From Bacteroidales bacterium (lineage in GTDB: Bacteria; Bacteroidota; Bacteroidia; Bacteroidales; UBA7332): a DNA stretch of 64,000 bases. Under the pieces are notes generated by a model. The model searched no databases. It was not told the DNA's origin and saw nothing but the letters and a program-made list of their open reading frames with translations. Of the stretch, positions 35,324-44,253 are shown in pieces; positions within the stretch are counted from its first letter, which is position 1, and each line of letters starts with the position of its first letter. The DNA lies in assembly GCA_028687995.1 (NCBI GenBank), contig JAQTZA010000010.1, positions 60,891 through 124,890 of the forward strand, given 5' to 3'. A program made the position numbers and the translations under genes.

Positions 35324-36337
35324 ATGAGTTTAATGCAAGAAATAGTTGCTCGTGCAAAAGCGAACAAACAACGAATTGTCCTACCCGAGGGAACAGAAAT
35401 CAGAACATTAAAAGCAGCCAATCGACTGTTAGAAGAAGGTGTTGCTGATATCATCCTTATTGGCAATCCTCTTGTAATTAAACAACTAAGAGATGAACAT
35501 TCTTTAAAGTTTATTCAAAATGCAACAATTGTAGATCCTATTTCTAATGCAAAAAAAGAAGAATACATTCAACTTTTGATGGATTTACGAAGAAGCAAAG
35601 GATTATCTTCCGATGAGGCAAAACGTTTGGTCGAAAATCCACTTTACCTTGCTTGTTTGATGATTAAAAATGGAGATGCCGACGGAGAAGTGGCTGGTGC
35701 CGAAAATACGACTGGTGATGTTTTACGTCCAGCTTTTCAAATTATCAAAACTCAACCAGGCATCAGCGTTGTATCTGGTGCATTTTTGATGTTTCTTCCC
35801 GATCAAAAATGGGGAAACGGCGGATTAATGGTTTTCGCCGATTGTGCTGTTCATCCAAATCCTACAGCTACTGAGCTAGCTCAGATTGCCGTTGCAACTG
35901 GACAAACGACTCGCTCCATTGCAGGCTTTGAGCCTAAAATAGCGATGCTCAGCTTCTCAACCAAAGGAAGTGCCAATCATGAAATGGTGGATAAAGTAGT
36001 AGAAGCTACTCGATTAGCCAAAGAACTCGACCCGACATTACTTATCGATGGTGAGCTGCAAGCAGACGCTGCAATAGTAGAAGCTATCGGTAAAAGCAAA
36101 GCGCCGGGAAGTGAAATTGCAGGTCATGCAAATGTGTTGGTATTCCCCACGTTAGAAGTAGGCAATATTGCTTACAAATTGGTTCAACGATTAGCAAATG
36201 CTGAAGCCGTAGGACCTATACTTCAAGGAATGGCAGCGCCGATCAACGATTTATCGAGGGGTTGTTCTCCTGACGATATTTTCTCTTTGGTAGCTATTAC
36301 TGCTAATCAAGCCATAGGCATTAAAAATAAAAAATAA
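35324..36337 (+). CDS. pta: Phosphate acetyltransferase
   Basis: The 337-residue enzyme converts acetyl-CoA and phosphate to acetyl phosphate and CoA. I start it at ATG 35324 (MSLMQEIVARAKANKQRIVLP), because the open frame before that lies in the promoter. Family landmarks are all present: RIVLPEGTEIRTLKAA, DGEVAGAENTTGDVLRPA, FADCAVHPNPTATELAQIA, MLSFSTKGSA and the DGELQADAAI segment near the C-terminus. The length fits the short, single-domain Pta class. With ackA two genes downstream it forms the acetate overflow/ATP-generating pathway of a fermentative cell. Confidence 0.96.
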   Translation: MSLMQEIVARAKANKQRIVLPEGTEIRTLKAANRLLEEGVADIILIGNPLVIKQLRDEHSLKFIQNATIVDPISNAKKEEYIQLLMDLRRSKGLSSDEAKRLVENPLYLACLMIKNGDADGEVAGAENTTGDVLRPAFQIIKTQPGISVVSGAFLMFLPDQKWGNGGLMVFADCAVHPNPTATELAQIAVATGQTTRSIAGFEPKIAMLSFSTKGSANHEMVDKVVEATRLAKELDPTLLIDGELQADAAIVEAIGKSKAPGSEIAGHANVLVFPTLEVGNIAYKLVQRLANAEAVGPILQGMAAPINDLSRGCSPDDIFSLVAITANQAIGIKNKK

Positions 36338-36359
36338 TAGCCATTCATTCATAAATAAG

Positions 36360-37334
36360 ATGTCAGAACCTATTGTAGAACCTATTGAAAACTTTGGCTT
36401 AAGCCAAAAAGACCGTAAACGGAGCATGTTCTCCAAAATCGGAATTGTCGGGGCAGGAATTGAAGGTCGCAACATCGCTGGGATAACTGCTTCTGCGGGT
36501 CTTGATGTGGTGTTTGTTGACCTTGAATCAAGCGAATTAGATTTAGCTTTCGAGAAAATCGGTAAAAATCTTGATTCGAAAATTGAAAACTGGGGTTTGA
36601 CTGCTAGCGAGAAAAAAACAGTTCTATCTAGAATAAAAGGAACAACCAGCTACAGCGATTTGAAAGATTGCGATTTCGTTATCGAATGTACGAGACACGA
36701 CGACGAGACAGGTCAACGAAGCACAAAATTTAGAAAAGAGGTTTTTTTAGAACTGGAAAAAGTTCTCTCTCCTGAAGCCATAATTGCAACAAATGCATCA
36801 ACTGTTGTTGTTACAGAATTAGCTTCGGATTTAATTCATAAAGAGAGGTGCATCAGTTTACATTTCCTTGTATCTCAACCTGAGGCACGCATACTTGAAA
36901 TAGTAAAAGGGCTCTATACAACAGACGAAGTGTATCGTAAAGTATTGGTTTTCACCAAAATGATTAAACACGACGTTATCAATGTTCAAGAAAGTTCAGG
37001 ATTAGTGAGCATACGAATGTTTTTAACCATGTTGAATGAAGGCTGCCAAATGCTAATGGAAAATGTGGCAACCATCGAAGATATTGACAAACTACTTCGC
37101 ATGGGATGGGGATTTAGACGCGGTATATTCAGAATTGCAGATTTAATCGGCATCGAAAAAGTGGTTTCGCTTATGGAAAACATGTTTAGTGAATATGGAG
37201 ACAAGAAATACAAACCCAACCCACTGATAATGAAGCTTTATAGAGCCAAACAATACGGAATTCGCACAAAAAAGGGATTCTATATTTATGATGATAAAGG
37301 AAATGCCATCAAAGGAAATACAATTGGAGCATAA
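36360..37334 (+). CDS. Divergent 3-hydroxyacyl-CoA dehydrogenase-like protein
   Basis: The 324-residue protein has the two-domain HBD fold: NAD site IGIVGAGIEGRNIAG near residue 27 and a C-terminal helical domain ending GIRTKKGFYIYD. The catalytic His-Glu pair appears kept (H168 in SLHFLVSQPE, E180 in RILEIV). The neighbouring consensus is changed: HFFNP reads HFLVS, and the GFxxNR motif reads GLVSIR, so the usual active-site Asn is Ile218. It lies 22 bases after pta and before ackA, suggesting a link to acyl-CoA metabolism or butyrate-type fermentation. The substrate may differ from 3-hydroxybutyryl-CoA. Confidence 0.82.
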   Translation: MSEPIVEPIENFGLSQKDRKRSMFSKIGIVGAGIEGRNIAGITASAGLDVVFVDLESSELDLAFEKIGKNLDSKIENWGLTASEKKTVLSRIKGTTSYSDLKDCDFVIECTRHDDETGQRSTKFRKEVFLELEKVLSPEAIIATNASTVVVTELASDLIHKERCISLHFLVSQPEARILEIVKGLYTTDEVYRKVLVFTKMIKHDVINVQESSGLVSIRMFLTMLNEGCQMLMENVATIEDIDKLLRMGWGFRRGIFRIADLIGIEKVVSLMENMFSEYGDKKYKPNPLIMKLYRAKQYGIRTKKGFYIYDDKGNAIKGNTIGA

Positions 37335-37356
37335 ACAGATATAAAAATTGGAATAC

Positions 37357-38559
37357 ATGAAAATATTAGTTTTAAACTGTGGTAGCTCTTCCGTCAAATA
37401 CAAATTATTCGACATGCAAAACAACAACATGTTGGCTCAAGGTGGCGTTGAAAAAATTGGATTGAAGGGATCTTTTCTAAAATTGACACTTCCCAACGGA
37501 GACAAAGCAATCCTAGAAGGTGAAATTTTGGAACACAACATGGCTATTGAATATATCGTAGGCGTATTGTTGAGTGAAAAATATGGCTGTATCAAATCGA
37601 TAAGTGAAATTGATGCTGTGGGACATCGCGTAGTACACGGTGGAGAAAAATTCAACACGAGTGTTAAAATTGATGACGAAGTAATAGCCAACATCGAAGA
37701 GTGTATAGATATTGCGCCACTACATAATCCACCAAATCTCAAGGGAATTTATGCGGTGAATGAAATTATGGGTGATATTCCTCAAGTGGCTGTTTTTGAT
37801 ACAGCATTCCATCAAACAATGCCTGCTCACGCCTATTTATATGGCATTCCTTACTCGCTTTATGAAAAGTATTCAATTCGTCGCTATGGTTTTCATGGCA
37901 CCAGTCATCGATATGTCTCGCAAAGAGCGTGCGAAATATTAGGAGTTGACCCATCGAATCACAAAATGATAACCTGTCACATTGGCAATGGGGCTTCTGT
38001 TGCCGCTTTACACAATGGGATTTCAGTAGATACATCTATGGGGTTCACTCCTGTAGAAGGATTGATGATGGGAACTCGTTCTGGAGATGTGGATGCTGGC
38101 GTTATTACTTTTTTGATTGAAAAAGAGATGGTTGGAGCTGGCGGCATTAGCAATATGTTGAATAAACAAGGTGGTCTATTGGGCGTATCTGGAGTCTCTT
38201 CTGACATGCGCGAATTAGTAGCCGAAATAGAAAAAGGAAACGAAAGAGCTGCTCTCGCATTAGAAATGTACAATTACCGACTCAAAAAATACATTGGTGC
38301 GTATGCTGCAGCTTTAGGAGGCGTAGATACAATTGTATTTACAGGTGGCGTAGGTGAAAACCAAACACAGCTAAGAGCTGAAGTGTGCAAAGGGCTAGAA
38401 TTTATGGGAATTGAAATCGACGAAGAAATCAACAAAAACACCCGTGGAGATGAAGCTATCATATCCAAAAATACGTCAAAAGTAACAGTAATGATTGTTC
38501 CAACTGATGAGGAATTTATGATTGCAAAAGATACCATAACCATATTGAACCAAAACTAA
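37357..38559 (+). CDS. ackA: Acetate kinase
   Basis: The ATG at 37357 gives MKILVLNCGSSSVKYKLFDM and 400 residues, the usual AckA length; an upstream in-frame TTG is unlikely to be used. The enzyme makes ATP and acetate from acetyl phosphate and ADP. Signature sites: NCGSSSVKY, GHRVVHGGEKF, FDTAFHQTMP, RRYGFHGTSHRYV, TCHIGNGASV and the FTGGVGENQ adenosine-binding region. It is the third gene of the pta operon, 22 bases after the dehydrogenase-like gene. Confidence 0.97.
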   Translation: MKILVLNCGSSSVKYKLFDMQNNNMLAQGGVEKIGLKGSFLKLTLPNGDKAILEGEILEHNMAIEYIVGVLLSEKYGCIKSISEIDAVGHRVVHGGEKFNTSVKIDDEVIANIEECIDIAPLHNPPNLKGIYAVNEIMGDIPQVAVFDTAFHQTMPAHAYLYGIPYSLYEKYSIRRYGFHGTSHRYVSQRACEILGVDPSNHKMITCHIGNGASVAALHNGISVDTSMGFTPVEGLMMGTRSGDVDAGVITFLIEKEMVGAGGISNMLNKQGGLLGVSGVSSDMRELVAEIEKGNERAALALEMYNYRLKKYIGAYAAALGGVDTIVFTGGVGENQTQLRAEVCKGLEFMGIEIDEEINKNTRGDEAIISKNTSKVTVMIVPTDEEFMIAKDTITILNQN

Positions 38560-38581
38560 TTAACCATTAAATATCGGCAGT

Positions 38582-39022
38582 ATGATACTTGAATCAATGA
38601 AAAACACGACTCGTGTCGAAAAGCTTCACCCCTCATTCAAAATTGCTTTTGACTACATCAAATCAAACGACTTGATGTCAATGTCTCCCTGCAAAATTGA
38701 GCTTGACGGAAAGAATTTATTCATAATAGTAAGTGAAGGAGTAGGCAAAACAGAAAATGAAGTGATTACAGAATCACACAACAAATATATTGACATTCAA
38801 ATTCCAATTGTGGGAACAGAAATAATGGGATGGATTCCTCGCAGTAAATTATCTGAAGCTTCTTACAATAGTGACAAAGATCTTACGCTATATGATGACA
38901 AACCAACAAATTACATCACTGTGAGTGAGGGTAATTTTGTTATATTTTTCCCGGAAGATGGTCATGCTCCAGGTATTGGAGAGGGTGCAATTAAGAAAAT
39001 AATTGTAAAAGTTGCTCAATAA
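38582..39022 (+). CDS. YhcH/YjgK/YiaL (DUF386, cupin) family protein
   Basis: The 146-residue cupin belongs to the EbgC/YhcH family, recognised by ESHNKYIDIQIPIVGTE, WIPRSKL and FVIFFPEDGHAPGIG, whose His and Glu residues bind the metal. Members are linked to sugar or sialic-acid metabolism and to biofilm regulation (TabA), but the reaction is often unknown. It lies 22 bases after ackA and just before the operon terminator, so it is transcribed with the acetate genes here. That pairing does not explain its function. Confidence 0.85.
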   Translation: MILESMKNTTRVEKLHPSFKIAFDYIKSNDLMSMSPCKIELDGKNLFIIVSEGVGKTENEVITESHNKYIDIQIPIVGTEIMGWIPRSKLSEASYNSDKDLTLYDDKPTNYITVSEGNFVIFFPEDGHAPGIGEGAIKKIIVKVAQ

Positions 39023-39043
39023 TCGAATGCTCAAAAAGAAGTC

Positions 39044-39080
39044 AAAAACGGTTTTCTACAAATCTAGAAAACCGTTTTTT
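39044..39080 (+). terminator. Terminator of the pta-ackA operon
   Basis: A perfect 15-base stem (39044-39058 with 39065-39079), a 6-base loop (caaatc) and a T run. It is one of the strongest hairpins in the window. The remaining bases to lpxD hold a small dyad (TACAAAG / CTTTGTA, 39150-39169) but no clear promoter octamer. Confidence 0.93.
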
Positions 39081-39272
39081 GTTTCTAAAACAATTTATTT
39101 AAAATTATTTTTAAAGAAAATGCAGCACTTTTTAAACATTTTTCATCTGTACAAAGAATGTACTTTGTAGCAACTTAATATATCTTTTAGAAAGAGATAT
39201 GACCGATTTCTCAAAAAAAAGCACGTTCTTTGCACCCAATTTCAGAATTTTCAATTAAAAACAGCAAACCAA

Positions 39273-40313
39273 ATGACTTTTACTGCAAGACAAATAGCAG
39301 ATTTTCTGCAAGGTGAGGTAGTTGGAAATCCGGAAATTAAGGTTTCTGATTTTTCTAAAATTGAAGATGGAAAACCAGGCACATTATCTTTTCTGGCCAA
39401 TCCTAAATACGAATCACATATCTACGAGACACAAGCCGATATTGTTTTAATCAACAACGATTTCACTCCTGACAAGCCCATTAATGCAACTTTAATAAAG
39501 GTGGAAAATGCATATTCCTCTTTAGCTCAACTTCTTCAAATAGTTGAGAAAGCAAAAGCAAAAAAGAGCGGCATTGAACCAATGAGCTTTATTGCAGAAA
39601 GTGCAAAAGTAGGAGAAGGAATTTACCTAGGCGCATTTTCGTATATCTCTGATAGTGCAGTAGTTGGAGAAAATGTTCAGATTTATCCCCAATCATATAT
39701 TGGCGAAGGGGTAACCATTGGCAATAATACTATTATTTACCCGGGGGTAAAAATATATGCTGGTTGTGTCGTTGGTAACAATTGTATTATTCATGCTGGA
39801 GCAGTTATTGGGTCTGATGGTTTTGGATTTGCTCCTGAGGGTGAGACATTTAAAAAAATTCCTCAAATGGGTAATGTAGTCATCGAAGATGATGTGGAAA
39901 TTGGGGCAAACACTACGATCGACAGAGCAACTCTTGGTTCCACAACGATAGGTAAAGGAGTTAAACTTGACAACTTAATACAAATTGCCCACAATGTTGA
40001 AATAGGAAGCAACACTGTAATGGCAGCACAAACTGGTATTGCTGGCTCATCAAAAATTGGTAGAAATTGCATGTTTGGTGGTCAAGTTGCCATTTCAGGC
40101 CATATTTCAATAGGTGATCGTGTTCAAATTGGAGGACAATCTGGTGTGACAAACAATCAGAAAAGCGATCAAGTATTATTGGGATCACCAGCCATTCCAG
40201 CGAAAGATTGCGCACGCAGTTACGCAGTTATTAAAAACTTGCCATCATTAAGTAGTCAAGTGTTTTCAATCCAAAAAGAGTTGAATAATCTTAAAGTAGA
40301 TACTAAAAATTAA
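39273..40313 (+). CDS. lpxD: UDP-3-O-acylglucosamine N-acyltransferase
   Basis: The 346-residue enzyme adds the second 3-hydroxyacyl chain, from ACP, to the lipid A precursor. The N-terminal uridine-binding domain ([34 protein letters not shown]) is followed by a left-handed beta-helix of hexapeptide repeats from about residue 105. [11 protein letters not shown] and the catalytic histidine in [10 protein letters not shown] follow, then a C-terminal helix. It heads the lpxD-lpxC/fabZ-lpxA cluster, as is common in Bacteroidota. Confidence 0.96.
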   Translation: MTFTARQIADFLQGEVVGNPEIKVSDFSKIEDGKPGTLSFLANPKYESHIYETQADIVLINNDFTPDKPINATLIKVENAYSSLAQLLQIVEKAKAKKSGIEPMSFIAESAKVGEGIYLGAFSYISDSAVVGENVQIYPQSYIGEGVTIGNNTIIYPGVKIYAGCVVGNNCIIHAGAVIGSDGFGFAPEGETFKKIPQMGNVVIEDDVEIGANTTIDRATLGSTTIGKGVKLDNLIQIAHNVEIGSNTVMAAQTGIAGSSKIGRNCMFGGQVAISGHISIGDRVQIGGQSGVTNNQKSDQVLLGSPAIPAKDCARSYAVIKNLPSLSSQVFSIQKELNNLKVDTKN

Positions 40314-40318
40314 TATAT

Positions 40319-40343
40319 TTGTTCCAAATTATATTTGGAACAA
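40319..40343 (+). promoter_or_regulatory. Perfect hairpin between lpxD and lpxC-fabZ
   Basis: A 10-base perfect stem, ttgttccaaa / tttggaacaa, with a 5-base loop, starts 6 bases after the lpxD stop and ends 15 bases before the lpxC ATG. No T run follows, so it is not an ordinary terminator. It could be an RNA processing or stability element, or a protein-binding dyad. Confidence 0.6.
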
Positions 40344-40358
40344 TCTAAAAGTAGAATA

Positions 40359-41744
40359 ATGTCAAAACAGAAAACCCTTAAAGAAAGCTTCACCATTACA
40401 GGAAAAGGTTTACATTCTGGTCTTAAAGTTACAGCAACATTCAATCCCGCACCAGAAAACCATGGTTATAAAATTCAACGTACCGATCTAGAAGGACAAC
40501 CCATTGTGGATGCCGTTGCTGAAAATGTAACCGACACGCAAAGAGGAACAGTAATTAGCAAAAATGATGTCAAGATAAGTACCATAGAGCACGCATTAGC
40601 GGCTCTTTTTGCGTATGAAATAGATAACTGCTTAATACAAGTAGATGCTCCTGAAATCCCAATCCTTGACGGAAGTTCAATTCTTTTTGTAGAAGCCATT
40701 GAAAAAGTAGGAATTGTAGAGCAAGCTGCTGACAAAGATTATTACATCGTAAAACATAAAATCGAGATCAAGGACGAAGAGAGCGGTTCATCCATTCTAA
40801 TACTTCCTGATGATAGCTTCAGCATCAATACGTTAATATCGTTCGATTCGCCTATTCTCTCGAATCAATATGCAACTTTAGACAAACTCGAAGATTTCAA
40901 AGCAGAGATTGCTTCTTGTCGTACATTTGTTTTCGTAAAAGAGATTGAGCCGTTGCTTCAACACAACCTGATCAAAGGTGGTGACCTCGACAATGCAATA
41001 GTTATTTATGCAACAGAAAAAACGCAAGAAGAGATTGATCACATTGCGGCTTTGATGAATGTACCGAGCAAACCAGCGAATCAACTTGGATATTTGAATA
41101 ACAAACCGTTGATGTTTGACAATGAACCGGCTAGACACAAACTATTGGATGTGATTGGTGATTTAGCTTTGATTGGCAAACCGATTAAAGGTCGAATCAT
41201 TGCAACAAAACCTGGTCACAAAATCAATACTCAATTTGCTCGTCACATACGCCGAGAATTGAAACGGATGGAGATTCAAGCACCGATATACAATCCTGAA
41301 AAAGCACCCGTAATGGATGTTAATCGCATCAAGCAATTACTGCCACACCGCTGGCCATTCTTGATGGTAGATAAAATTATCGAAATCGGTGATTCTCATA
41401 TTGTAGGAGTTAAAAATTTAACTGTCAACGAAACATTCTTTTGCGGCCACTTCCCTGATGAACCTGTGATGCCGGGTGTTTTACAAGTTGAAGCGATGGC
41501 ACAAATTGGCGGATTGCTTGTTTTGAATACAGTCGAAGATCCCGCCACATACTCCACTTATTTCTTGAAGATTGACAATGTAAAATTCCGTCAGAAAGTA
41601 GTTCCTGGAGACACTTTAATATTCAGATTAGATATGATGTCTCCTATGCGCCGTGGCTGTGCTTTGATGAAAGGATATGCTTTCGTTGGAGAAAAGATCG
41701 TTTCAGAAGCTGAATTCATGGCTCAAGTAGTAAAAAACAAGTAA
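40359..41744 (+). CDS. lpxC: Bifunctional LpxC deacetylase / FabZ dehydratase
   Basis: The start at 40359 (MSKQKTLKESFTITGKGLHSG) gives 461 residues. The N-terminal LpxC domain has GKGLHSG, the zinc-ligand histidine in TIEHALAALFA, EIPILDGSS and HKLLDVIGDL, and commits UDP-3-O-acyl-GlcNAc to lipid A. From about residue 320 a FabZ domain follows (IKQLLPHRWPFLMVDKI, FFCGHFPDEPVMPGVLQVE with catalytic His and Glu), which dehydrates 3-hydroxyacyl-ACP. Fusing the two enzymes that compete for 3-hydroxyacyl-ACP flux is characteristic of Bacteroidota and related phyla. Confidence 0.97.
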   Translation: MSKQKTLKESFTITGKGLHSGLKVTATFNPAPENHGYKIQRTDLEGQPIVDAVAENVTDTQRGTVISKNDVKISTIEHALAALFAYEIDNCLIQVDAPEIPILDGSSILFVEAIEKVGIVEQAADKDYYIVKHKIEIKDEESGSSILILPDDSFSINTLISFDSPILSNQYATLDKLEDFKAEIASCRTFVFVKEIEPLLQHNLIKGGDLDNAIVIYATEKTQEEIDHIAALMNVPSKPANQLGYLNNKPLMFDNEPARHKLLDVIGDLALIGKPIKGRIIATKPGHKINTQFARHIRRELKRMEIQAPIYNPEKAPVMDVNRIKQLLPHRWPFLMVDKIIEIGDSHIVGVKNLTVNETFFCGHFPDEPVMPGVLQVEAMAQIGGLLVLNTVEDPATYSTYFLKIDNVKFRQKVVPGDTLIFRLDMMSPMRRGCALMKGYAFVGEKIVSEAEFMAQVVKNK

Positions 41745-41752
41745 TTCTAGTT

Positions 41753-42535
41753 ATGATACACCCATTAGCATACACACATCCTGAAGCTAAAATTGGAGCA
41801 TCAGTTAGCATCGATCCCTTTTCTTTTATTGGTAAAAATGTGGAAATTGGCGAAGGAACGACTATCGCTGCCAATGTAACTATTCTTGAAGGATCAAGAA
41901 TAGGGAAGAATTGTAAAATATTTTCAGGCGCTGTCATTGGAGCTATACCTCAAGATCTCAAATTCAGGGGTGAAGAAAGTTTGGCTATTATTGGCGACAA
42001 TACGACTATCAGAGAGTGCGTTACAGTGAACCGCGGAACTGCTTCGAAAGGAAAAACTATTGTTGGTAATAATTGTCTAATTATGGCCTATTGTCACATT
42101 GCTCACGATAGTATTGTTGGCAATAATGTCATTATTGGCAATTCAACTCAATTAGCTGGAGAGGTTGAAATAGATGATTTTGCGATATTAAGTGCCGCCA
42201 TTTTAGTACATCAGTTTACAAGAATTGGTTCTCACGTGATGATACAAGGTGGTTCAAAAATAAACAAAGACGTTCCTCCTTACATTACCGCTGGTCGTGA
42301 GCCTTTGTCTTATGCTGGTCTAAATGCCATTGGATTGCGACGTAGAGGTTTCTCTAGTGAAACAATTAATGCGATTCAAGAAACATATCGATTGGTTTAC
42401 CTTTCGAAACTAAACACATCGGATGCGTTAGAAAAGATTAATGCTGAAATTCCCGAATCGTCAGAACGAGATGAGATTGTTCGCTTCATAAGTGAATCTC
42501 AACGTGGAATTATCAAAGACTATATTGGCGGATAA
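41753..42535 (+). CDS. lpxA: UDP-N-acetylglucosamine 3-O-acyltransferase
   Basis: The 260-residue protein consists of a left-handed beta-helix of hexapeptide repeats, a loop with QDLKFRGEESLAIIGDN, the catalytic His in IMAYCHIAHDSIVGN, and the QGGSKINKDVPPY segment. It ends in a helical C-terminal domain (GLRRRGFSSETI). It performs the first acylation of lipid A synthesis. The gene starts 8 bases after lpxC-fabZ and is the last of its operon. Confidence 0.97.
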   Translation: MIHPLAYTHPEAKIGASVSIDPFSFIGKNVEIGEGTTIAANVTILEGSRIGKNCKIFSGAVIGAIPQDLKFRGEESLAIIGDNTTIRECVTVNRGTASKGKTIVGNNCLIMAYCHIAHDSIVGNNVIIGNSTQLAGEVEIDDFAILSAAILVHQFTRIGSHVMIQGGSKINKDVPPYITAGREPLSYAGLNAIGLRRRGFSSETINAIQETYRLVYLSKLNTSDALEKINAEIPESSERDEIVRFISESQRGIIKDYIGG

Positions 42536-42557
42536 TTTTTTTAACCCCCAATTATTT

Positions 42558-42589
42558 AAAAAGGCGTACTATAAAAGTGGCGCCTTTTT
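42558..42589 (+). terminator. Terminator after lpxA
   Basis: A 9-base stem (aaaaaggcg / cgccttttt) around a 14-base loop, ending in five T, 23 bases after the lpxA stop. Confidence 0.85.
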
Positions 42590-42672
42590 GCATTTATTCG
42601 TCAGAAGAAATGCAAAAAAACAAAACACAACCCTCTTTAAATAGCATATATTTGATGGAAATTATCAACCAT

Positions 42673-42707
42673 TTTGAGTGCTATTTGAAAATAAATATTT
42701 AAGTTTG
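42673..42707 (+). promoter_or_regulatory. Promoter TTTG-N23-TAAGTTTG
   Basis: TTTG at 42673-42676 and TAAGTTTG at 42700-42707 are separated by 23 bases, at the long end of the reported spacing. The downstream ATG is 22 bases away. Confidence 0.6.
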
Positions 42708-42728
42708 CAGTAATAAAAAGAACACAAT

Positions 42729-43292
42729 ATGATTTTTAAATTTTTAATAATTTCAGATGAAGTTGACAATTTCGTTCGCGAAATAAGTATTGATTCAGAA
42801 GCGACGTTTTTGGATTTGAATAATGCAATACTCGAGTCAGTAGGTTATACAAAAGAAGAGATGACCTCATTCTTCCTCTGCGATGATGACTGGGAGAAAA
42901 ACACCGAAATCACTTTGATCGAAATGGATAATGATCCTCAATTCGACAACTGGGTGATGAAAGATACAAAATTGGGAGATTTACTCGAAGACGAAAGACA
43001 AAAACTTCTCTTTATTTTTGATTATATTATTGAGCGCGCATTCTTTATGGAATTGCGAGAGATTATTCCTGGTAAAAATTTGAAAACTGCAATCTGTTCA
43101 AAATCAGAAGGAATTCCACCTAAGCAGACAGAATCTTTTGAAGTTTTTGAAAAGGAAAAACCACGAATGGACATGGGCGAGAATTTTTATGGCGATGAAG
43201 AATTTGCCATTGACGAACTCGATCAAGAAGGTTTTGATTTTGGCGAGAATGGTGAAAATGCCACGGAATTACCGTCGGAAGATATACTCTAA
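42729..43292 (+). CDS. PRiA4 ORF3-like (IS1096 passenger TnpR-like) acidic protein
   Basis: The 187-residue protein starts [19 protein letters not shown] and has [19 protein letters not shown] and [18 protein letters not shown], the pattern of the PRiA4_ORF3-like family (PF07929). The C-terminal 50 residues are very rich in Asp, Glu and Gly and are probably disordered. Despite the family's plasmid and IS names, there is no transposase, inverted repeat or target duplication here. The gene is only 5 bases before miaA, so it looks like a resident gene with an unknown housekeeping role. Confidence 0.75.
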   Translation: MIFKFLIISDEVDNFVREISIDSEATFLDLNNAILESVGYTKEEMTSFFLCDDDWEKNTEITLIEMDNDPQFDNWVMKDTKLGDLLEDERQKLLFIFDYIIERAFFMELREIIPGKNLKTAICSKSEGIPPKQTESFEVFEKEKPRMDMGENFYGDEEFAIDELDQEGFDFGENGENATELPSEDIL

Positions 43293-43297
43293 CCTAC

Positions 43298-44218
43298 GTG
43301 AAATACGCTTCTGAACAAGGAGAAAAAACACTAATCGTTTTATTAGGTCCCACTGGAGTTGGCAAAACAGAATTGAGTCTGCGTTTGGCTGAAAAGTTCA
43401 AATCGCAGATTATCTCTTCTGATTCTCGCCAACTTTTTCGTGATATGACCATCGGTACAGCCGCACCTACGATTGACCAATTGAACAGAGTGAAACATCA
43501 CTTTGTAGGCAACCTCGAACTAACAGATTACTACAGTGCAGCTCAATTTGAAGCAGAAGTATTGACTTTCCTCGAAAATTATTTTCTTGAGAACAATGTG
43601 GCTTTGATGACGGGTGGCTCAATGATGTACATCGATGCCATCTGCAAAGGGATTGACGATCTACCGACGATTGACACTCAGTTGCGCAACGAGATTATGC
43701 AGACATTCGAGACCGATGGTTTAGAATCCATCAAAATACAATTGAAAATGCTCGACCCAGAGTACTACAACGAAGTAGATTTAAAGAACTACAAACGTGT
43801 TATTCACGCCCTTGAGGTTTGCTTGATGACCGGCAAAACCTACTCTTCTCTTCGCAAAAATAAAACCAAAGAACGTCCATTTAACATCATCAAAATCGGA
43901 CTAACTCGTGACCGAGTGGAGCTTTACGAACGAATTAATCATCGCGTTGATGAAATGATGGCACAAGGACTGCTCGAAGAGGCGAAAGCGCTCTACCCAC
44001 ATAAACAGTTGAATGCGCTCAACACAGTTGGTTACAAAGAGTTGTTCTATTATTTCGAAGGAAATTGCACTCTTGAGGATGCGGTAGAGAAAATCAAACA
44101 AAACTCACGCATCTATTCAAAAAAACAGATGACTTGGTTTAAACGAGACAAAGAAATTGTCTGGTTTCATCCAGATCAAGAAAGTGAAATCGTAGAATTC
44201 ATTGAGAATTCCCTATAA
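43298..44218 (+). CDS. miaA: tRNA dimethylallyltransferase
   Basis: The 306-residue enzyme adds the isopentenyl group to A37 of tRNAs reading codons that begin with U. It contains the P-loop [14 protein letters not shown], the DSRQLFRDM motif, [10 protein letters not shown] and the [12 protein letters not shown] region. A GTG at 43298 must serve as start, because no ATG precedes the P-loop in frame. The GTG lies 5 bases after the previous stop, which suggests coupling with the PRiA4-like gene. A short hairpin terminator follows directly. Confidence 0.94.
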   Translation: MKYASEQGEKTLIVLLGPTGVGKTELSLRLAEKFKSQIISSDSRQLFRDMTIGTAAPTIDQLNRVKHHFVGNLELTDYYSAAQFEAEVLTFLENYFLENNVALMTGGSMMYIDAICKGIDDLPTIDTQLRNEIMQTFETDGLESIKIQLKMLDPEYYNEVDLKNYKRVIHALEVCLMTGKTYSSLRKNKTKERPFNIIKIGLTRDRVELYERINHRVDEMMAQGLLEEAKALYPHKQLNALNTVGYKELFYYFEGNCTLEDAVEKIKQNSRIYSKKQMTWFKRDKEIVWFHPDQESEIVEFIENSL

Positions 44219-44243
44219 AAAAACTCCTAGAAGGAGCTTTTTT
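44217..44243. terminator. Bidirectional terminator between miaA and rnr
   Basis: Stem CTCCT / AGGAG with a 3-base loop, flanked by A7 on one side and T-rich sequence on the other. It can serve both convergent genes. Confidence 0.8.
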
Positions 44244-44253
44244 CAGCTTAATA

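Noticed and set aside
42729..43292. Mobile element suggested by the IS1096-passenger family name
   Set aside because: No transposase, inverted repeats or target duplication nearby; the gene is coupled to miaA.
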